From DASZVB01 sp035545855 (GTDB taxonomy: Bacteria > Myxococcota_A > Polyangia > Polyangiales > Polyangiaceae): a stretch of 64,000 nucleotides of DNA. The number at the start of each line of letters is the position of its first letter. Position 1 is the stretch's first letter. The stretch covers positions 20,549 to 84,548 of the forward strand of contig DASZXK010000174.1 in NCBI GenBank assembly GCA_035545855.1, read 5' to 3'. Below the pieces are notes generated by a model. It saw only the letters and a list, made by a program, of their open reading frames with translations, did not search any database and was not told the origin of the DNA. Shown here piece by piece: positions 16,966 to 28,314 of this stretch. Position numbers and translations under genes: made by a program.

Positions 16966-19040
16966 ATCGCCTCCAGAGCCCGAGCGGCCGTTACATCCGA
17001 CTTCGGATGGGCATCCTCTGCGGCCTGCTCGCGCTCGGGATGGGGCTCGTCGTGTCCGCCGGGTACCAGCTCATGGTGTCGGACGGCGCGGAGTGGCGCG
17101 AGATGGCGGAGAAGCAGCGGCAGCGACGCCTCCACGTCACTCCGAAGCGAGGCACCTTCTACGATCGGAACGGGAGCGCTCTCGCCGTGAGCGTGGACGT
17201 CCCCGGCATCAGCCTGGATTCCGTCGAGCTCCTCCGCGGCGTGCCACCCCAGCGCGTCCCGTTCGTGGCGCGTGACGCCGCGAACCGGATCGGCGCGGCG
17301 CTCTCCATCGACCCCGCGGACGTCGAGCGGAAGATCCTGAAGAAGCGCCGCTTCTCGTGGCTCAAGCACTACGCGACTCCCGAGGAGACGGAACGCGTCC
17401 GACTCCTGTCGGACCCGGCGCAGGGCGAGCAGGAGATCGAGGGTCTCGTCGTCGAGGGCGAGGGGCGACGGTACTACCCGCGTCGTGAGCTCGCGGGCAG
17501 CATCCTCGGCTTCGTGTCGCCGGACGGCACGGGCCGCGACGGCCTCGAGCTCTCCCTGAACGGGGAGGTCGAGGGGCACCTCGAGCAGCTCCGCGGCCTC
17601 CGCGATCGCTCCGGGCGGCTCCTCTTCTCCGATGGCATCGAGGACGAACAGGCGCTCGCCGGCCACGACGTCACGCTCTCGATCGATCAGGGGATCCAGT
17701 ACGTCGCCGAGCGGGAGCTCCGGAACGCGGCGCGTACCTTCGAGGCGATCGGCGGCTCCGTGGTCGTCGTGGATCCGCACACCGGGGAGATCCTCGCGCT
17801 CGCGAACTTCCCCTCCTACAACCCGAACGACTACTCGGAGAGCCCGCCGGAGGCTCGCCGCGCCAGCGCCCTCGCCGATCGGTTCGAGCCGGGCTCGACG
17901 ATGAAGATGTTCACCATCGCCGCGGGGCTCGCCACCGGAACCATCACGCCTACCCAGAAGCTCTACTGCGAGAAGGGCGCGATGCCCCTCGACAACGTGA
18001 TCATCCGGGACACGCACCCGTCCGAGTGGCTCACGATTCCGCAGATCCTCGCCGTGTCCTCCAACATCTGCGCGGCGAAGATCGCCCTCGGCATGGGCGG
18101 GGACAAGCTCTACGAGGCGCTCCGTCGCTTCGGTTTCGGCGAGCCCACGGAGGTGCCACTCCCGGGCGAGTCCTCCGGCGTGCTCCGCCCGCGGGGGCGC
18201 CCCTGGGTGCAGGTCGAGACGGCCTCCGCCGCGTTCGGGCAGGGCATCAGCGTCACGGCGCTCCAGCTCGCGATGGCGGCGAGCGCGATCGCGAACGGAG
18301 GCGAGCTCATGGAGCCGATCCTCGTGAAGCGGGTCCAGACCGCGACGGGCGAGGTGATCCGGGAAGCGGTGCCGAAGGTCCGGCGTCGCGCGGTGCCGAA
18401 GACGGCGGCGCGTCTCGTCGCGGAGATGATGATCGCCGTGACGGAGGGCGAAGGCACGGGCGTCGCCGCGGCGATCGACGGCTACCAGGTCGCCGGCAAG
18501 ACGGCCACGGCGCAGAAGGCCGATCCGGCGACGGGGCTCTACTCCCTCGACAAGTTCATCGCGTCGTTCGTCGGGTTCGTCCCGGCGCGCGATCCCGCGG
18601 TAGCGATCGCCGTCGTGCTGGACGAGCCGATGGTGGAGCACGCCGGCGGCGCGGTCGCGGCTCCGGTGTTCCAGGCGGTCGCCTCGATGGCGCTCAAGTA
18701 TCGCGGGCTCACGCCGCAGGGGACGCCCCGGACCGACCCGGCGGAGCTCGCCCGCCGTCCGGATCCGGCGCACGCCGTCTACGCCGAGTTCCGGAAAGCC
18801 GCGGGCCTTTCCCCCGCCGTCCAGGAGAGCCACGACACGGCCGGGCGCGTCGCGGAGGGCAAGGTCCGCCTCCCGGATCTCACGGGGTTTCCGGTGCGCC
18901 TCGCCATCCAGCGGAGTCTCGAGGCGGGCGTGAAGCCGCGCGTCGAGGGAACCGGATTGCTCTCCCGGCAGGTGCCGCCGCCCGGGCAGATCGTGGAGCA
19001 GGGGGCCGAGGTCGTCCTCGTGTTCGAGCCGGCCACATGA
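16962..19040 (+). CDS. ftsI: Septal peptidoglycan transpeptidase FtsI (PBP3-type) with C-terminal PASTA domain
   Basis: Class B penicillin-binding protein of 692 aa. A transmembrane helix (about 14-36) and an N-terminal dimerisation/pedestal domain precede the transpeptidase domain with catalytic S312 in STMK, the SxN motif S366-S-N368, and the third motif as K513-T-A, where most family members have KTG. Residues about 635-692 form one PASTA domain (VRLPDLTGFPVRLAIQRSLE onward), as in spore-former SpoVD/FtsI and several delta-proteobacterial proteins. It cross-links septal peptidoglycan with FtsW. GTG start overlapping the ftsL stop; the stop overlaps murE (ATGA). Confidence 0.95.
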   Translation: MNRLQSPSGRYIRLRMGILCGLLALGMGLVVSAGYQLMVSDGAEWREMAEKQRQRRLHVTPKRGTFYDRNGSALAVSVDVPGISLDSVELLRGVPPQRVPFVARDAANRIGAALSIDPADVERKILKKRRFSWLKHYATPEETERVRLLSDPAQGEQEIEGLVVEGEGRRYYPRRELAGSILGFVSPDGTGRDGLELSLNGEVEGHLEQLRGLRDRSGRLLFSDGIEDEQALAGHDVTLSIDQGIQYVAERELRNAARTFEAIGGSVVVVDPHTGEILALANFPSYNPNDYSESPPEARRASALADRFEPGSTMKMFTIAAGLATGTITPTQKLYCEKGAMPLDNVIIRDTHPSEWLTIPQILAVSSNICAAKIALGMGGDKLYEALRRFGFGEPTEVPLPGESSGVLRPRGRPWVQVETASAAFGQGISVTALQLAMAASAIANGGELMEPILVKRVQTATGEVIREAVPKVRRRAVPKTAARLVAEMMIAVTEGEGTGVAAAIDGYQVAGKTATAQKADPATGLYSLDKFIASFVGFVPARDPAVAIAVVLDEPMVEHAGGAVAAPVFQAVASMALKYRGLTPQGTPRTDPAELARRPDPAHAVYAEFRKAAGLSPAVQESHDTAGRVAEGKVRLPDLTGFPVRLAIQRSLEAGVKPRVEGTGLLSRQVPPPGQIVEQGAEVVLVFEPAT

Positions 19041-20548
19041 GTCTTCCCATGCCGCACCCCGCGAAAGGACTTCCGCTCGGCGTGCTCGTCCGCGAGCTCG
19101 GCCGCTCGGTCGCGCGTCTCTTCGGCGACCCGGAGGTGTGCGTGACCGACGTCCGCCAGGACTCGCGACGGGTCGAGCCCGGAGATCTCTTCGTCGCTCG
19201 CGCCGGCGGCAAGGTGGACGGCTCGCGGTTCGTCGTGGACGCCGCTCGTCGCGGCGCCGCGGCCGTGCTCACCGAGCACGGCGCGGCGCTCGAGGGCGTC
19301 TCGCTCCCCGTCATTCGCGTCGACGACGCGAAGGTCGCGCTCTCGTTCGCCGCGGAGGCCGTCCACGGCCATCCGTCCCGCGCGCTCCGCGTGACCGGCA
19401 TCACCGGGACGAACGGCAAGACGACGACGGCCTGGCTCGCCGAGCGGGCCATCGAAGCCGCCGGCGGGGCCGCGGCGCGCCTCGGCACGCTCGGCTACTC
19501 GTTCCACGGAGACGTCATCGACGAGTCCCTGACGACGCCCGAGGCCGACGACATTTCGCGGATCGCCGCCCGCGCGCTCTCCCGCGGCGCGACGGATTTC
19601 GTGATGGAGGTGTCCAGCATCGCCCTCGTCCAGGCGCGCGTCGAGGCGCTCTCCTTCGCGGTCGCCGCGTTCTCGAATCTCACCCAGGACCATCTGGACT
19701 TCCACGGCACGATGGCAGAGTACGCGCGGGCCAAGGCGCGTCTCTTCACGGAGCTCTCGCCCGCGGCGTCCGTTCTCTTCGCCGACGACCCGTTCGGCGC
19801 CGAGCTCTCGCGCAAGGCGCGTGGCAAGGTGCTCACCGTCGGGCGCTCGGCGGACTGCTCGGTGCGCGCGCTCGAGACGCGCATCGACCGGAACGGCATC
19901 TTCGCGCGCGTCGCGACGCCCACCGGGGAAGTGACGCTCGACAGCCGGCTCGTCGGCGCGCATAACCTCGAGAACCTGCTCCTCGCGCTCGGCATCACGG
20001 TCGGGCTCGGCCTGGATCCGGAAAAGGCCGCGGAGGGGCTCTCGGCCGCCGGCGCGGCGCCCGGCCGCCTCGAGCGCTGCGACGGACCCGCGGACGACGT
20101 CACGGTCGTCGTGGACTACGCGCACACGCCCGACGCCCTCGTGCGGGTGCTCCACGCCGTCCGCTCGCTCGGGCCCGGCAAGGTGCATTGCGTCTTCGGG
20201 TGCGGCGGCGATCGCGATCCGGACAAGCGCCCGAAGATGGGCGCGGCCGTCGCGGAGCTCGCGGACCGCGCGACGATCACGAACGACAACCCGCGCACGG
20301 AGGATCCGGCCGCGATCGCCGCCGCCATCGACGTCGGGTTCGTCGGCTTCGGCACGCCCTACGAGATCGAGCTCGACCGCGAAGCGGCCATTCGCGAGGC
20401 GATCGCGATCGCGGCCCCCGGGGACGTCGTGCTCCTCGCCGGAAAGGGCCACGAGACGTACCAGATCATCGGGACGGAGAAGCGTCACTTCGACGACCGC
20501 GAGGTCGCGCGCGACGCGCTCCAGAAGCGACGCGGAGGGTCGGGCTGA
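19037..20548 (+). CDS. murE: UDP-MurNAc-tripeptide synthetase, meso-diaminopimelate adding
   Basis: Mur ligase of 503 aa catalysing ATP-dependent addition of the third stem-peptide residue in the cytoplasm. The P-loop is GITGTNGKTTT (121-131). The amino-acid specificity motif D417-N-P-R is the form associated with meso-diaminopimelate (lysine enzymes differ), consistent with a Gram-negative wall. Its ATG lies within the ftsI stop and its TGA shares one base with the murF start. Confidence 0.96.
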   Translation: MSLPMPHPAKGLPLGVLVRELGRSVARLFGDPEVCVTDVRQDSRRVEPGDLFVARAGGKVDGSRFVVDAARRGAAAVLTEHGAALEGVSLPVIRVDDAKVALSFAAEAVHGHPSRALRVTGITGTNGKTTTAWLAERAIEAAGGAAARLGTLGYSFHGDVIDESLTTPEADDISRIAARALSRGATDFVMEVSSIALVQARVEALSFAVAAFSNLTQDHLDFHGTMAEYARAKARLFTELSPAASVLFADDPFGAELSRKARGKVLTVGRSADCSVRALETRIDRNGIFARVATPTGEVTLDSRLVGAHNLENLLLALGITVGLGLDPEKAAEGLSAAGAAPGRLERCDGPADDVTVVVDYAHTPDALVRVLHAVRSLGPGKVHCVFGCGGDRDPDKRPKMGAAVAELADRATITNDNPRTEDPAAIAAAIDVGFVGFGTPYEIELDREAAIREAIAIAAPGDVVLLAGKGHETYQIIGTEKRHFDDREVARDALQKRRGGSG

Positions 20549-22001
20549 TGGCGACGCCGATCCCCGAGAACGTCGCGCCGTTCACCGTCCAGGAGATCGT
20601 GACCGCGACCGCCGGCACTCTCCGGCCCGGCTCCACCGAAGGCAGCGTGGCGGGCGTCACCACGGATTCGCGCACGAACGTCGCGGGGAAGCTCTTCGTC
20701 GCGCTCGTCGGCGAGACCTTCGACGGTCACCGGTTCGCCGGGGACGCGGTTCGAGCCGGCGCCGCGGCGCTCCTCGTCCGGAAGGGCGTTCCGGTCGACG
20801 TCCCGCCGGGCGTGCCCGTCGTCGAGGTCGCCGACACGCTCGTCGGGCTCGGCGCGCTCGCTCGCCTCCACCGAAAACGCTGGGGAGGAACCGTCGTGGG
20901 CGTCGCGGGCTCCGCGGGGAAGACCACGACGCGAAGTGCGGTCGCGGCGGCTCTCGAAGGGGTCTGTCCGGGCGAGGTTCACTCGGTCCCGGGGAACCTC
21001 AACAACCGCATCGGCGTCCCGATGGTGCTGCTCACGCTGACGCAGGCGAGCACCGTGTCCGTGGTGGAGATCGGCACCAACGTCCGCGGCGAGGTGAAGC
21101 TCCTCACGGCCATCGCTCTCCCGAACATCGGCGTCCTCACGCTCGTGGACGTGGAGCACGCCGAAGGCCTCGGCACCATCGATTCCATCGAGGAGGAGGA
21201 AGGGGACCTCCTCCGCGGGCTCCCGAAGAACGGCACCGCGATCGCGAACGGCGACGACGAGCGCGCCGCGCGACAGCTCGCGCGGGCCCCGTGCCGGAAG
21301 AAGCTCACCTACGGGACGCGCGGCACGGCGGACTACCGCATCCTGCGCCGCGAGAGCCTGGGCCTCGGCGGCAGCCGGATCGTCCTCGAGCGCCCGCGGG
21401 GACGGGGACGGGACACCATCTCGCTCGACGCGCCGCTCCTCGGCATGCCCGGCGCCCTCGCCATCGCCGCGGCCACGGCCGTGGCGGATCGCGTCGCCGG
21501 CCGGAACGGCGCTCTCGCCGACAGGCTCACCCAGGCGTTCGGCTCCGGGAAGCTCGGCGAGCCCGGACGGCTGCGGCCAGTGCTCTTGTCGGATCGGACC
21601 GTGGTCCTCGACGACAGCTACAACGCGAACCCGGCGAGCGTCCGCGCCGCCGTCGCGACGGCCCGCGAGATCGCCGACGACCGGAACGCGCGCCTCGTCC
21701 TCGTGCTGGGCGAGATGCGCGAGCTCGGGACGGAGTCCGCCCTGGAGCACGACGCCGTCGGTCGGGACCTCGGCGCGAGCGGCGCCGCGGCGCTCATCGC
21801 CGTCGCGGGGGAGGCGAAGCGCTTCGCGACGCAGGCGGCTTCGTCGGGCGTCGACGCGACGTTCGCTCCGGACTCCGAGCACGCGGTCGAGCTCGTCCTG
21901 TCCCGGGTGAAGCCGGGTGACGTCGTCCTCGTGAAGGCGTCCCGCGGCGTGCATGCCGAGCGCGTCGTCGAGGGACTCATCCGCGCGAAGGGACGCGCCG
22001 C

Positions 22002-22005
<4 letters not shown>
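20548..22005 (+). CDS. murF: UDP-MurNAc-tripeptide:D-alanyl-D-alanine ligase
   Basis: Mur ligase of 485 aa that completes the UDP-MurNAc pentapeptide. The N-terminal substrate domain (TDSRTNVAGKLFVALVGETFDGH) is typical of MurF, the P-loop is AGSAGKT (120-126), and the C-terminal domain has DDSYNANPASV, a MurF hallmark. Its ATG overlaps the murE stop by a single base (TGATG). It ends overlapping mraY by 4 nt. D-Ala-D-Ala must come from a ddl gene located elsewhere. Confidence 0.96.
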
Positions 22006-23128
<1,123 letters not shown>

Positions 23129-23132
<4 letters not shown>

Positions 23133-24466
23133 GCGGCATGGAACTCCGCGGTAAGAGCGTCGTCGTCGTCGGGCTCGGTCGAAGCGGGATCGCCGCGGCG
23201 AAGCTCTGCCTCTCGCGCGGCGCCAAGGTGTCCGGGACCGATTCGCGCACGCTCGAGGAGATCGGCGACTCCGTTCGAACGCTCGGCGTCCCGCTCGTCC
23301 TCGGCGGGCACGACGCGGCGCCGTTCGGAGACGCGGACGTCGTCGTGGTGTCTCCCGGCGTCCCCCCGTTTTCGGCGCTCGACAAGGCCGCCCGGAACGG
23401 CGCGCTCGTCATCGGGGAGCTCGATCTCGCCGCGCGCTTCGTGAAGGCGCCCATCGTCGCCGTCGGCGGAACGAACGGGAAGAGCACCGTCACGACCGCG
23501 ACCGCCGCCCTCGTCGCCGCCTCGGGCAAGAGGACGTTCTCCGGCGGTAACCTCGGGACGCCGCTCGCGGAGGCCGTGGACCAGCCGTTCGACGTCCTCG
23601 TCGTCGAGGTCTCGAGCTTCCAGCTCGAGCGCGCGCCGGCGTTCCACCCGAAGGTCGGCGTCCTGCTCAACGTGACGGAAGACCACCTCGACCGCTACCC
23701 GTCCTTCGACGCCTACGCGGCGGCGAAGGGCAACGCGTTCGTGAATCAGACGGACGACGACGTCGCGGTCGTCCCCGCGGGGGACCGCCTCTGCCGTCGC
23801 GAGGCGGAGCGCGGCGACGCTCGCGTCCTCACGTTCGGCGAGAAGGCGGACTACGTCGTCGACGGCGCGTCCGTCGTGGAGCGAGCTTCCGGTGAACGCT
23901 TCTCGCTCGAGGGCACCGACTTCCACGGCACGCACAACTTCTCGAACGCCGCGGCGTCCATCGCGGCCGCGCGCGCCATCGGTGTCGGCGCGGAGGCCGT
24001 CCGCGCGGGGCTCCGGGAGTTCCGCGCGCTCGGACACCGCATGGCGCTCGTCTCCGAGGTGAACGGCGTCCGCTACTACGACGATTCCAAGGCGACGAAC
24101 GTCGGGGCCGCCGTCACGGCGCTCCGCGGCCTCGTCGAGCCCAGGGCGGTGCTCGTCGCGGGAGGCCGGGACAAGCTCGGCTCGTACGAGCCGCTCGTCC
24201 AGGCCCTCGTCGAGAAGGCGCGAGGAGTCGTGGTCATCGGGGAAGCGGCGGACCGCATCGCGAGCGCCGTATCGGGCCGCGTCCCGGTCGTGTTCGCGAA
24301 GACGATGGAAGACGCCGTCCGGAGGGCGCAGGAGCTCGCGAAGCCGGGCGACGCGGTCCTCCTCTCGCCGGCCTGCGCGAGCTTCGACATGTTCAAGGGC
24401 TACGCGGATCGGGGCGACCGGTTCGTCGAGGCCGTGAAGTCTCTCTCTCCCCGGAGCGCGTCATGA
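23129..24466 (+). CDS. murD: UDP-N-acetylmuramoyl-L-alanine:D-glutamate ligase
   Basis: Mur ligase of 445 aa adding D-glutamate to UDP-MurNAc-L-Ala. An N-terminal Rossmann-like UDP-binding domain (VVVVGLGRSGIAAAKL) is followed by the P-loop GGTNGKST (113-120) and the C-terminal DDSKATNVGAAVTAL signature. I placed the start at GTG 23129, which gives the 4-nt overlap seen at most other junctions of this operon; ATG 23138 is an equally possible start nine bases later. Confidence 0.95.
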
Positions 24467-25752
24467 AGGAAGCCGCGTCCACACGAAAGCCGTCCGTGCG
24501 GCCTCCGGCGAGCGTTCCTCTGGCGAGCGTCGCGCCCGCGAGCGAAACCTGGGTGCCGCGCACGGGCCCCGTGGATCCGGTGCTCGCCGCCGTCGTGATC
24601 GCGCTCCTCGGGTTCGGGGTCGTCATGGTGTTCTCCGCGAGCACCATCGAGGCCACCGTCACGTTCCGGGACCCGTACTACTTCCTGAAGAAGCAAGGCG
24701 CGTACGCCGTGGTCGCTCTGGCCATCATGGCCTTCGTTTCCCGCGTCGACTACCACCGCCTGCGGCCGTTCACGTACCCCGTGCTCGGCGCGGTCACGAT
24801 CCTCCTCGCGATGAGCGTCGTCGGCTTCGGGCATTCGGGCGGCGGCGCTGCGCGCTGGCTCCGGCTCGGTCCGATCAACATCCAGCCCTCGGAAGCCGCG
24901 AAGCTCGCGCTCATCCTGTGGCTCGGGTACTCGCTCGCGAAGAAGCAAGACAGGGTGAAGAGCTTCAGCATCGGGATGCTGCCGCACCTCCTGATGGCGG
25001 GCGTCCTCATGCTCCTCTGCCTCAAGCAGCCGGACTTCGGCGGCGCCCTCGTGCTGCTCCTCCTGACGTTCACGCTCCTCTTCGTCGCGGGCGCTCGTCT
25101 CGGGTACCTGCTCGGCGCGCTCATCCTCGGAGCCGCCGCGGGCGCGTGGCTCATCCGTTCCAAGGCGTACCGCTGGGAGCGCGTCCTCGCGTGGTTCAAC
25201 ATGGCCGAGCACCGGCAGGACCTCGCGTATCAGCCCTTCCAGAGCGTCATGAGCTTCGGCTCGGGGCGAGGGACCGGCCTCGGTCTCGGTCACGGCCTCC
25301 AGGTGCTGTACCTGCCGGAAGCCCACACGGACTTCGTCTCCGCGATCATCGGCGAGGAGCTCGGTTTCCTGGGAATTCTGTGCCTCTGCGTCACGTATCT
25401 CGTGATCGTCGCGCGCGGCGTGCGCACGGCGCTCCGCGCCGACGACGAGTACGGCGCGTACATCGCCTTCGGCATCGCCGTCCTGTTCGGGCTCCAGGCG
25501 CTCATCAACCTGGCCGTCGCGATGGCCATGCTGCCGACGAAGGGCCTCACGCTTCCGTTCGTGAGCTACGGCGGCTCGTCGCTCCTCGTGAGCGCCGCGG
25601 CGATGGGCGTCCTCCTGAACATCTCGCGATCCCGGGGGGACGTGCCGCGCGCGGTCCGTCCCGGGCCCCCCGCGGAGGCGAGCGCGCTCCTCGCGTCGGA
25701 GGCGGACTTCGCGCCCTCCGAGGCGAAGCGCGCCGCGGAGGTCCCGTCGTGA
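24463..25752 (+). CDS. ftsW: Septal peptidoglycan glycosyltransferase FtsW
   Basis: SEDS-family polymerase of 429 aa with about ten membrane helices after a 30-residue Pro-rich cytoplasmic tail. Conserved features include the extracellular loop segment ARWLRLGPINIQPSEAAKL, the KQPDFGGALVLL region with the catalytic-type Asp, and the C-terminal GLTLPFVSYGGSSLL. It polymerises lipid II at the septum with FtsI, encoded seven genes upstream in the same operon (five genes lie between). ATG overlaps the murD stop by 4 nt. Confidence 0.96.
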   Translation: MKEAASTRKPSVRPPASVPLASVAPASETWVPRTGPVDPVLAAVVIALLGFGVVMVFSASTIEATVTFRDPYYFLKKQGAYAVVALAIMAFVSRVDYHRLRPFTYPVLGAVTILLAMSVVGFGHSGGGAARWLRLGPINIQPSEAAKLALILWLGYSLAKKQDRVKSFSIGMLPHLLMAGVLMLLCLKQPDFGGALVLLLLTFTLLFVAGARLGYLLGALILGAAAGAWLIRSKAYRWERVLAWFNMAEHRQDLAYQPFQSVMSFGSGRGTGLGLGHGLQVLYLPEAHTDFVSAIIGEELGFLGILCLCVTYLVIVARGVRTALRADDEYGAYIAFGIAVLFGLQALINLAVAMAMLPTKGLTLPFVSYGGSSLLVSAAAMGVLLNISRSRGDVPRAVRPGPPAEASALLASEADFAPSEAKRAAEVPS

Positions 25753-26918
25753 GCACGGTGCTCTTCGCCGGCGGCGGGACGGGCGGCCACGTCTTCCCGA
25801 TGATCGCCGTGGCGGACGCCGTTCGCGGGCTCCGGCCCGACGTGGACATCGTCTTCGTCGGCACCGAGCGCGGCCTCGAGACGAAGCTCGTTCCCGAACG
25901 CGGCTATCGCCTCGAGCTCGTCCACGTCGAGCCGATGCGGGGCGGCGGTCCCGCGCAGTTCTTCCGCGGGACGACGCACGCGGCGCTCGCCGTCTTCAAG
26001 GCGCGGGGCCTCGTGAAGCGCCTCGCGCCGCAGGCCGTGTTCTCCATCGGCGGGTACGCGGCGGGGCCGATCGCGATCGCGGCGTGGACGCTCGGCATCC
26101 CGGTCGCGCTGATGGAGCCGAACTCGGCCGTCGGGCTCGCGAACCAGCTCGTGACGCCGTTCGTGCGACGCGCCTACACCGCGTTCCCCGAGTCCGATGC
26201 GCACTTCCCGTCGAACCGGGTCCTCCGGACCGGCGCGCCGATCCGTGAAGGATTCCAGCCGGTCGAGTACCGTCCGGGCCGGCCGCTCCGGATCCTCGTA
26301 CTCGGCGGGAGCCAGGGCGCGAAGGCCCTGAACGACGCGGTCCCGCGCGCGCTGGCGGTCGCCGAGACGGACGTCACGGTCGTCCATCAGTGCGGCGCCG
26401 GGAAGGACGCCGCGGTCCGGGCCCTCTACGACGAGCTCGGCGCGGCCGATCGCGCGCGCGTCGTGCCGTTCATCGAAGACATGCCGGAGGCGCTCGCCGC
26501 CGCGGATCTGATCATCGGGCGAGCCGGCGCCGGCGCCGTCGCGGAGATCTGCGCCGTCGGGCGTCCGAGCCTGCTCGTGCCTTACCCGTTCGCGGGCGAC
26601 CACCAGAAGGACAACGCGCTGTCCCTCGAGCGCGCCGGAGCCGCCGTGTGCATCCTCTCGAAGGACGCGACGCCGGAGCGGCTCGCCGCGGAGATCGAGC
26701 GGCTCGCGGCCGACCCGCGAGCGCTCCCCCGGATGGCGGACGCGGCTCGCAGCCTCGGTCGGCCGGACGCCGCTCGGGTCATCGCGCTCGACTTCCTGGA
26801 GATGGCCGGCCTCGCATCCTCGGGAGCCGCGGGCGCTCGCGCCGCCGGCGGAGGAACGGACACGGAGCCGACGCGCGGTCTCGCCGCCGAGCTGGAAGGA
26901 GGCGGTCGCCGTGTTTAG
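25749..26918 (+). CDS. murG: Lipid I N-acetylglucosaminyltransferase MurG
   Basis: GT-B glycosyltransferase of 389 aa (family GT28) that adds GlcNAc to lipid I to form lipid II on the inner face of the membrane. The first glycine loop GGGTGGH (8-14), the middle GGSQGAKALND and the donor-site segment GRAGAGAVAEI are all present. A tail of about 25 residues beyond the usual end is Gly/Ala-rich. The GTG start overlaps ftsW by 4 nt; the 3' end overlaps murC by 8 nt, the longest overlap in the operon. Confidence 0.95.
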   Translation: MSTVLFAGGGTGGHVFPMIAVADAVRGLRPDVDIVFVGTERGLETKLVPERGYRLELVHVEPMRGGGPAQFFRGTTHAALAVFKARGLVKRLAPQAVFSIGGYAAGPIAIAAWTLGIPVALMEPNSAVGLANQLVTPFVRRAYTAFPESDAHFPSNRVLRTGAPIREGFQPVEYRPGRPLRILVLGGSQGAKALNDAVPRALAVAETDVTVVHQCGAGKDAAVRALYDELGAADRARVVPFIEDMPEALAAADLIIGRAGAGAVAEICAVGRPSLLVPYPFAGDHQKDNALSLERAGAAVCILSKDATPERLAAEIERLAADPRALPRMADAARSLGRPDAARVIALDFLEMAGLASSGAAGARAAGGGTDTEPTRGLAAELEGGGRRV

Positions 26919-28314
26919 AGGACGCGTTCGCCACGTTCACTTCATCGGTGTCGGCGGCATCGGCATGTCCGGCCTCGCCGAGATCCTCCGCACGCTGGAG
27001 TTCGACGTCTCCGGCTCGGACATGAAGGAAGGGGAGACGACGGCGCGGCTCTCGCGCCTCGGCGTCCGCATCGACGTCGGGCACCGGTCCGAGAACGTCC
27101 GCGGCGCGGACGTCGTGGTCTATTCGAGCGCGATTCGCCCCGAAAACCCGGAGATCGTCGAGGCCCGGGCGCTCGGCATCCCCGTGATCCCGCGCGCGGA
27201 GATGCTCGCGGAGCTCATGCGCGTGAAGTACGGCGTCGCGATCGCCGGCTCTCACGGCAAGACGACGACGACGTCCCTCGTCGCGACGATCCTCGGCGCA
27301 GCCGGCTTCGACCCCACGGTCGTCGTCGGCGGGCGCATGCACATGCTCGGCACGAACGCGCGGCTCGGCGCCGGGGACCTCCTCGTCGCGGAGGCGGACG
27401 AGAGCGACGGCTCGTTCCTGAGACTCACCCCGACGATCGCCGCCGTCACGAACATCGACGCGGAGCACCTCGACTTCTACCGGACGTACGACGCCGTGAA
27501 GGCGGCGTTCCTCGAGTTCATCAACAAGGTGCCGTTCTACGGCCTCGCGGTCCTCTGCCTGGACCATCCCGCGGTGCAGGAGCTCCTGCCGAGCGTCGGG
27601 CGGCGGCACGTGACGTACGGGCTCTCGCCACAGGCGGACTACTCGGCGCGCGCCGTCGGCTTCCACAAGCTCCGCACGAGCTTCGTCGCCTACAAGCACG
27701 GAAGGCCCTTCGGCGAGTTCGTCGTGCAGATGCCGGGGCAGCACAACGTCCTGAACTGCCTCGCCGCGATCGCCATCGCCGACGAGCTCGAGGTCCCCCT
27801 CGACGTCATCAAGGAAGCCCTCGCGACGTTCCGCGGCGTGGCCCGGCGCTTCACCATCGTGGCGGAGCCGCGCGGCGTCGCCCTCGTCGACGACTACGGC
27901 CACCACCCCGCGGAGGTCGTCGCGACGCTCGCTGCGGCCCGGAAGGCCTACGACGGCCGGGTCATCGTCGCGTTCCAGCCCCACCGGCACACGCGGACGC
28001 ATCACCTCTTCGAGGAGTTCACCCGGGCCTTCAACCAGGCCGACCGCCTGTTCCTGCTCCCCATCTACGCCGCCGGGGAGAAGCCCATCGAGGGCGTGTC
28101 GAGCGAGCGACTCGCCGAGGCCATCCGGAAGCACGGCCACCACGCCGTCACGTACGTCCCGGATCGGGGGGAGCTCGCACGTCTCTTGGCCGACGACGCG
28201 AAGCCGGGCGATTGCGTGATCGCGCTCGGCGCGGGCGACGTGAACAAGGTCCTGTCCGACGTCGAGGCGAGGATCATGGCGCGGCGTCCCGCCCCGCCGG
28301 AGGAGACCCCGTGA
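26911..28314 (+). CDS. murC: UDP-N-acetylmuramate:L-alanine ligase
   Basis: First Mur ligase of the pathway, 467 aa. Substrate-binding loop GVGGIGMSGLAEI (about 13-25), P-loop GSHGKTT (113-119), and the conserved ADESDGSFL and DDYGHHPAEV signatures are visible. The GTG start lies inside the murG 3' end. In many proteobacteria murB and ddl follow directly; here ftsQ follows with a 4-nt overlap instead, so those two steps are encoded elsewhere or the genes were lost from the cluster. Confidence 0.96.
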   Translation: MFRGRVRHVHFIGVGGIGMSGLAEILRTLEFDVSGSDMKEGETTARLSRLGVRIDVGHRSENVRGADVVVYSSAIRPENPEIVEARALGIPVIPRAEMLAELMRVKYGVAIAGSHGKTTTTSLVATILGAAGFDPTVVVGGRMHMLGTNARLGAGDLLVAEADESDGSFLRLTPTIAAVTNIDAEHLDFYRTYDAVKAAFLEFINKVPFYGLAVLCLDHPAVQELLPSVGRRHVTYGLSPQADYSARAVGFHKLRTSFVAYKHGRPFGEFVVQMPGQHNVLNCLAAIAIADELEVPLDVIKEALATFRGVARRFTIVAEPRGVALVDDYGHHPAEVVATLAAARKAYDGRVIVAFQPHRHTRTHHLFEEFTRAFNQADRLFLLPIYAAGEKPIEGVSSERLAEAIRKHGHHAVTYVPDRGELARLLADDAKPGDCVIALGAGDVNKVLSDVEARIMARRPAPPEETP

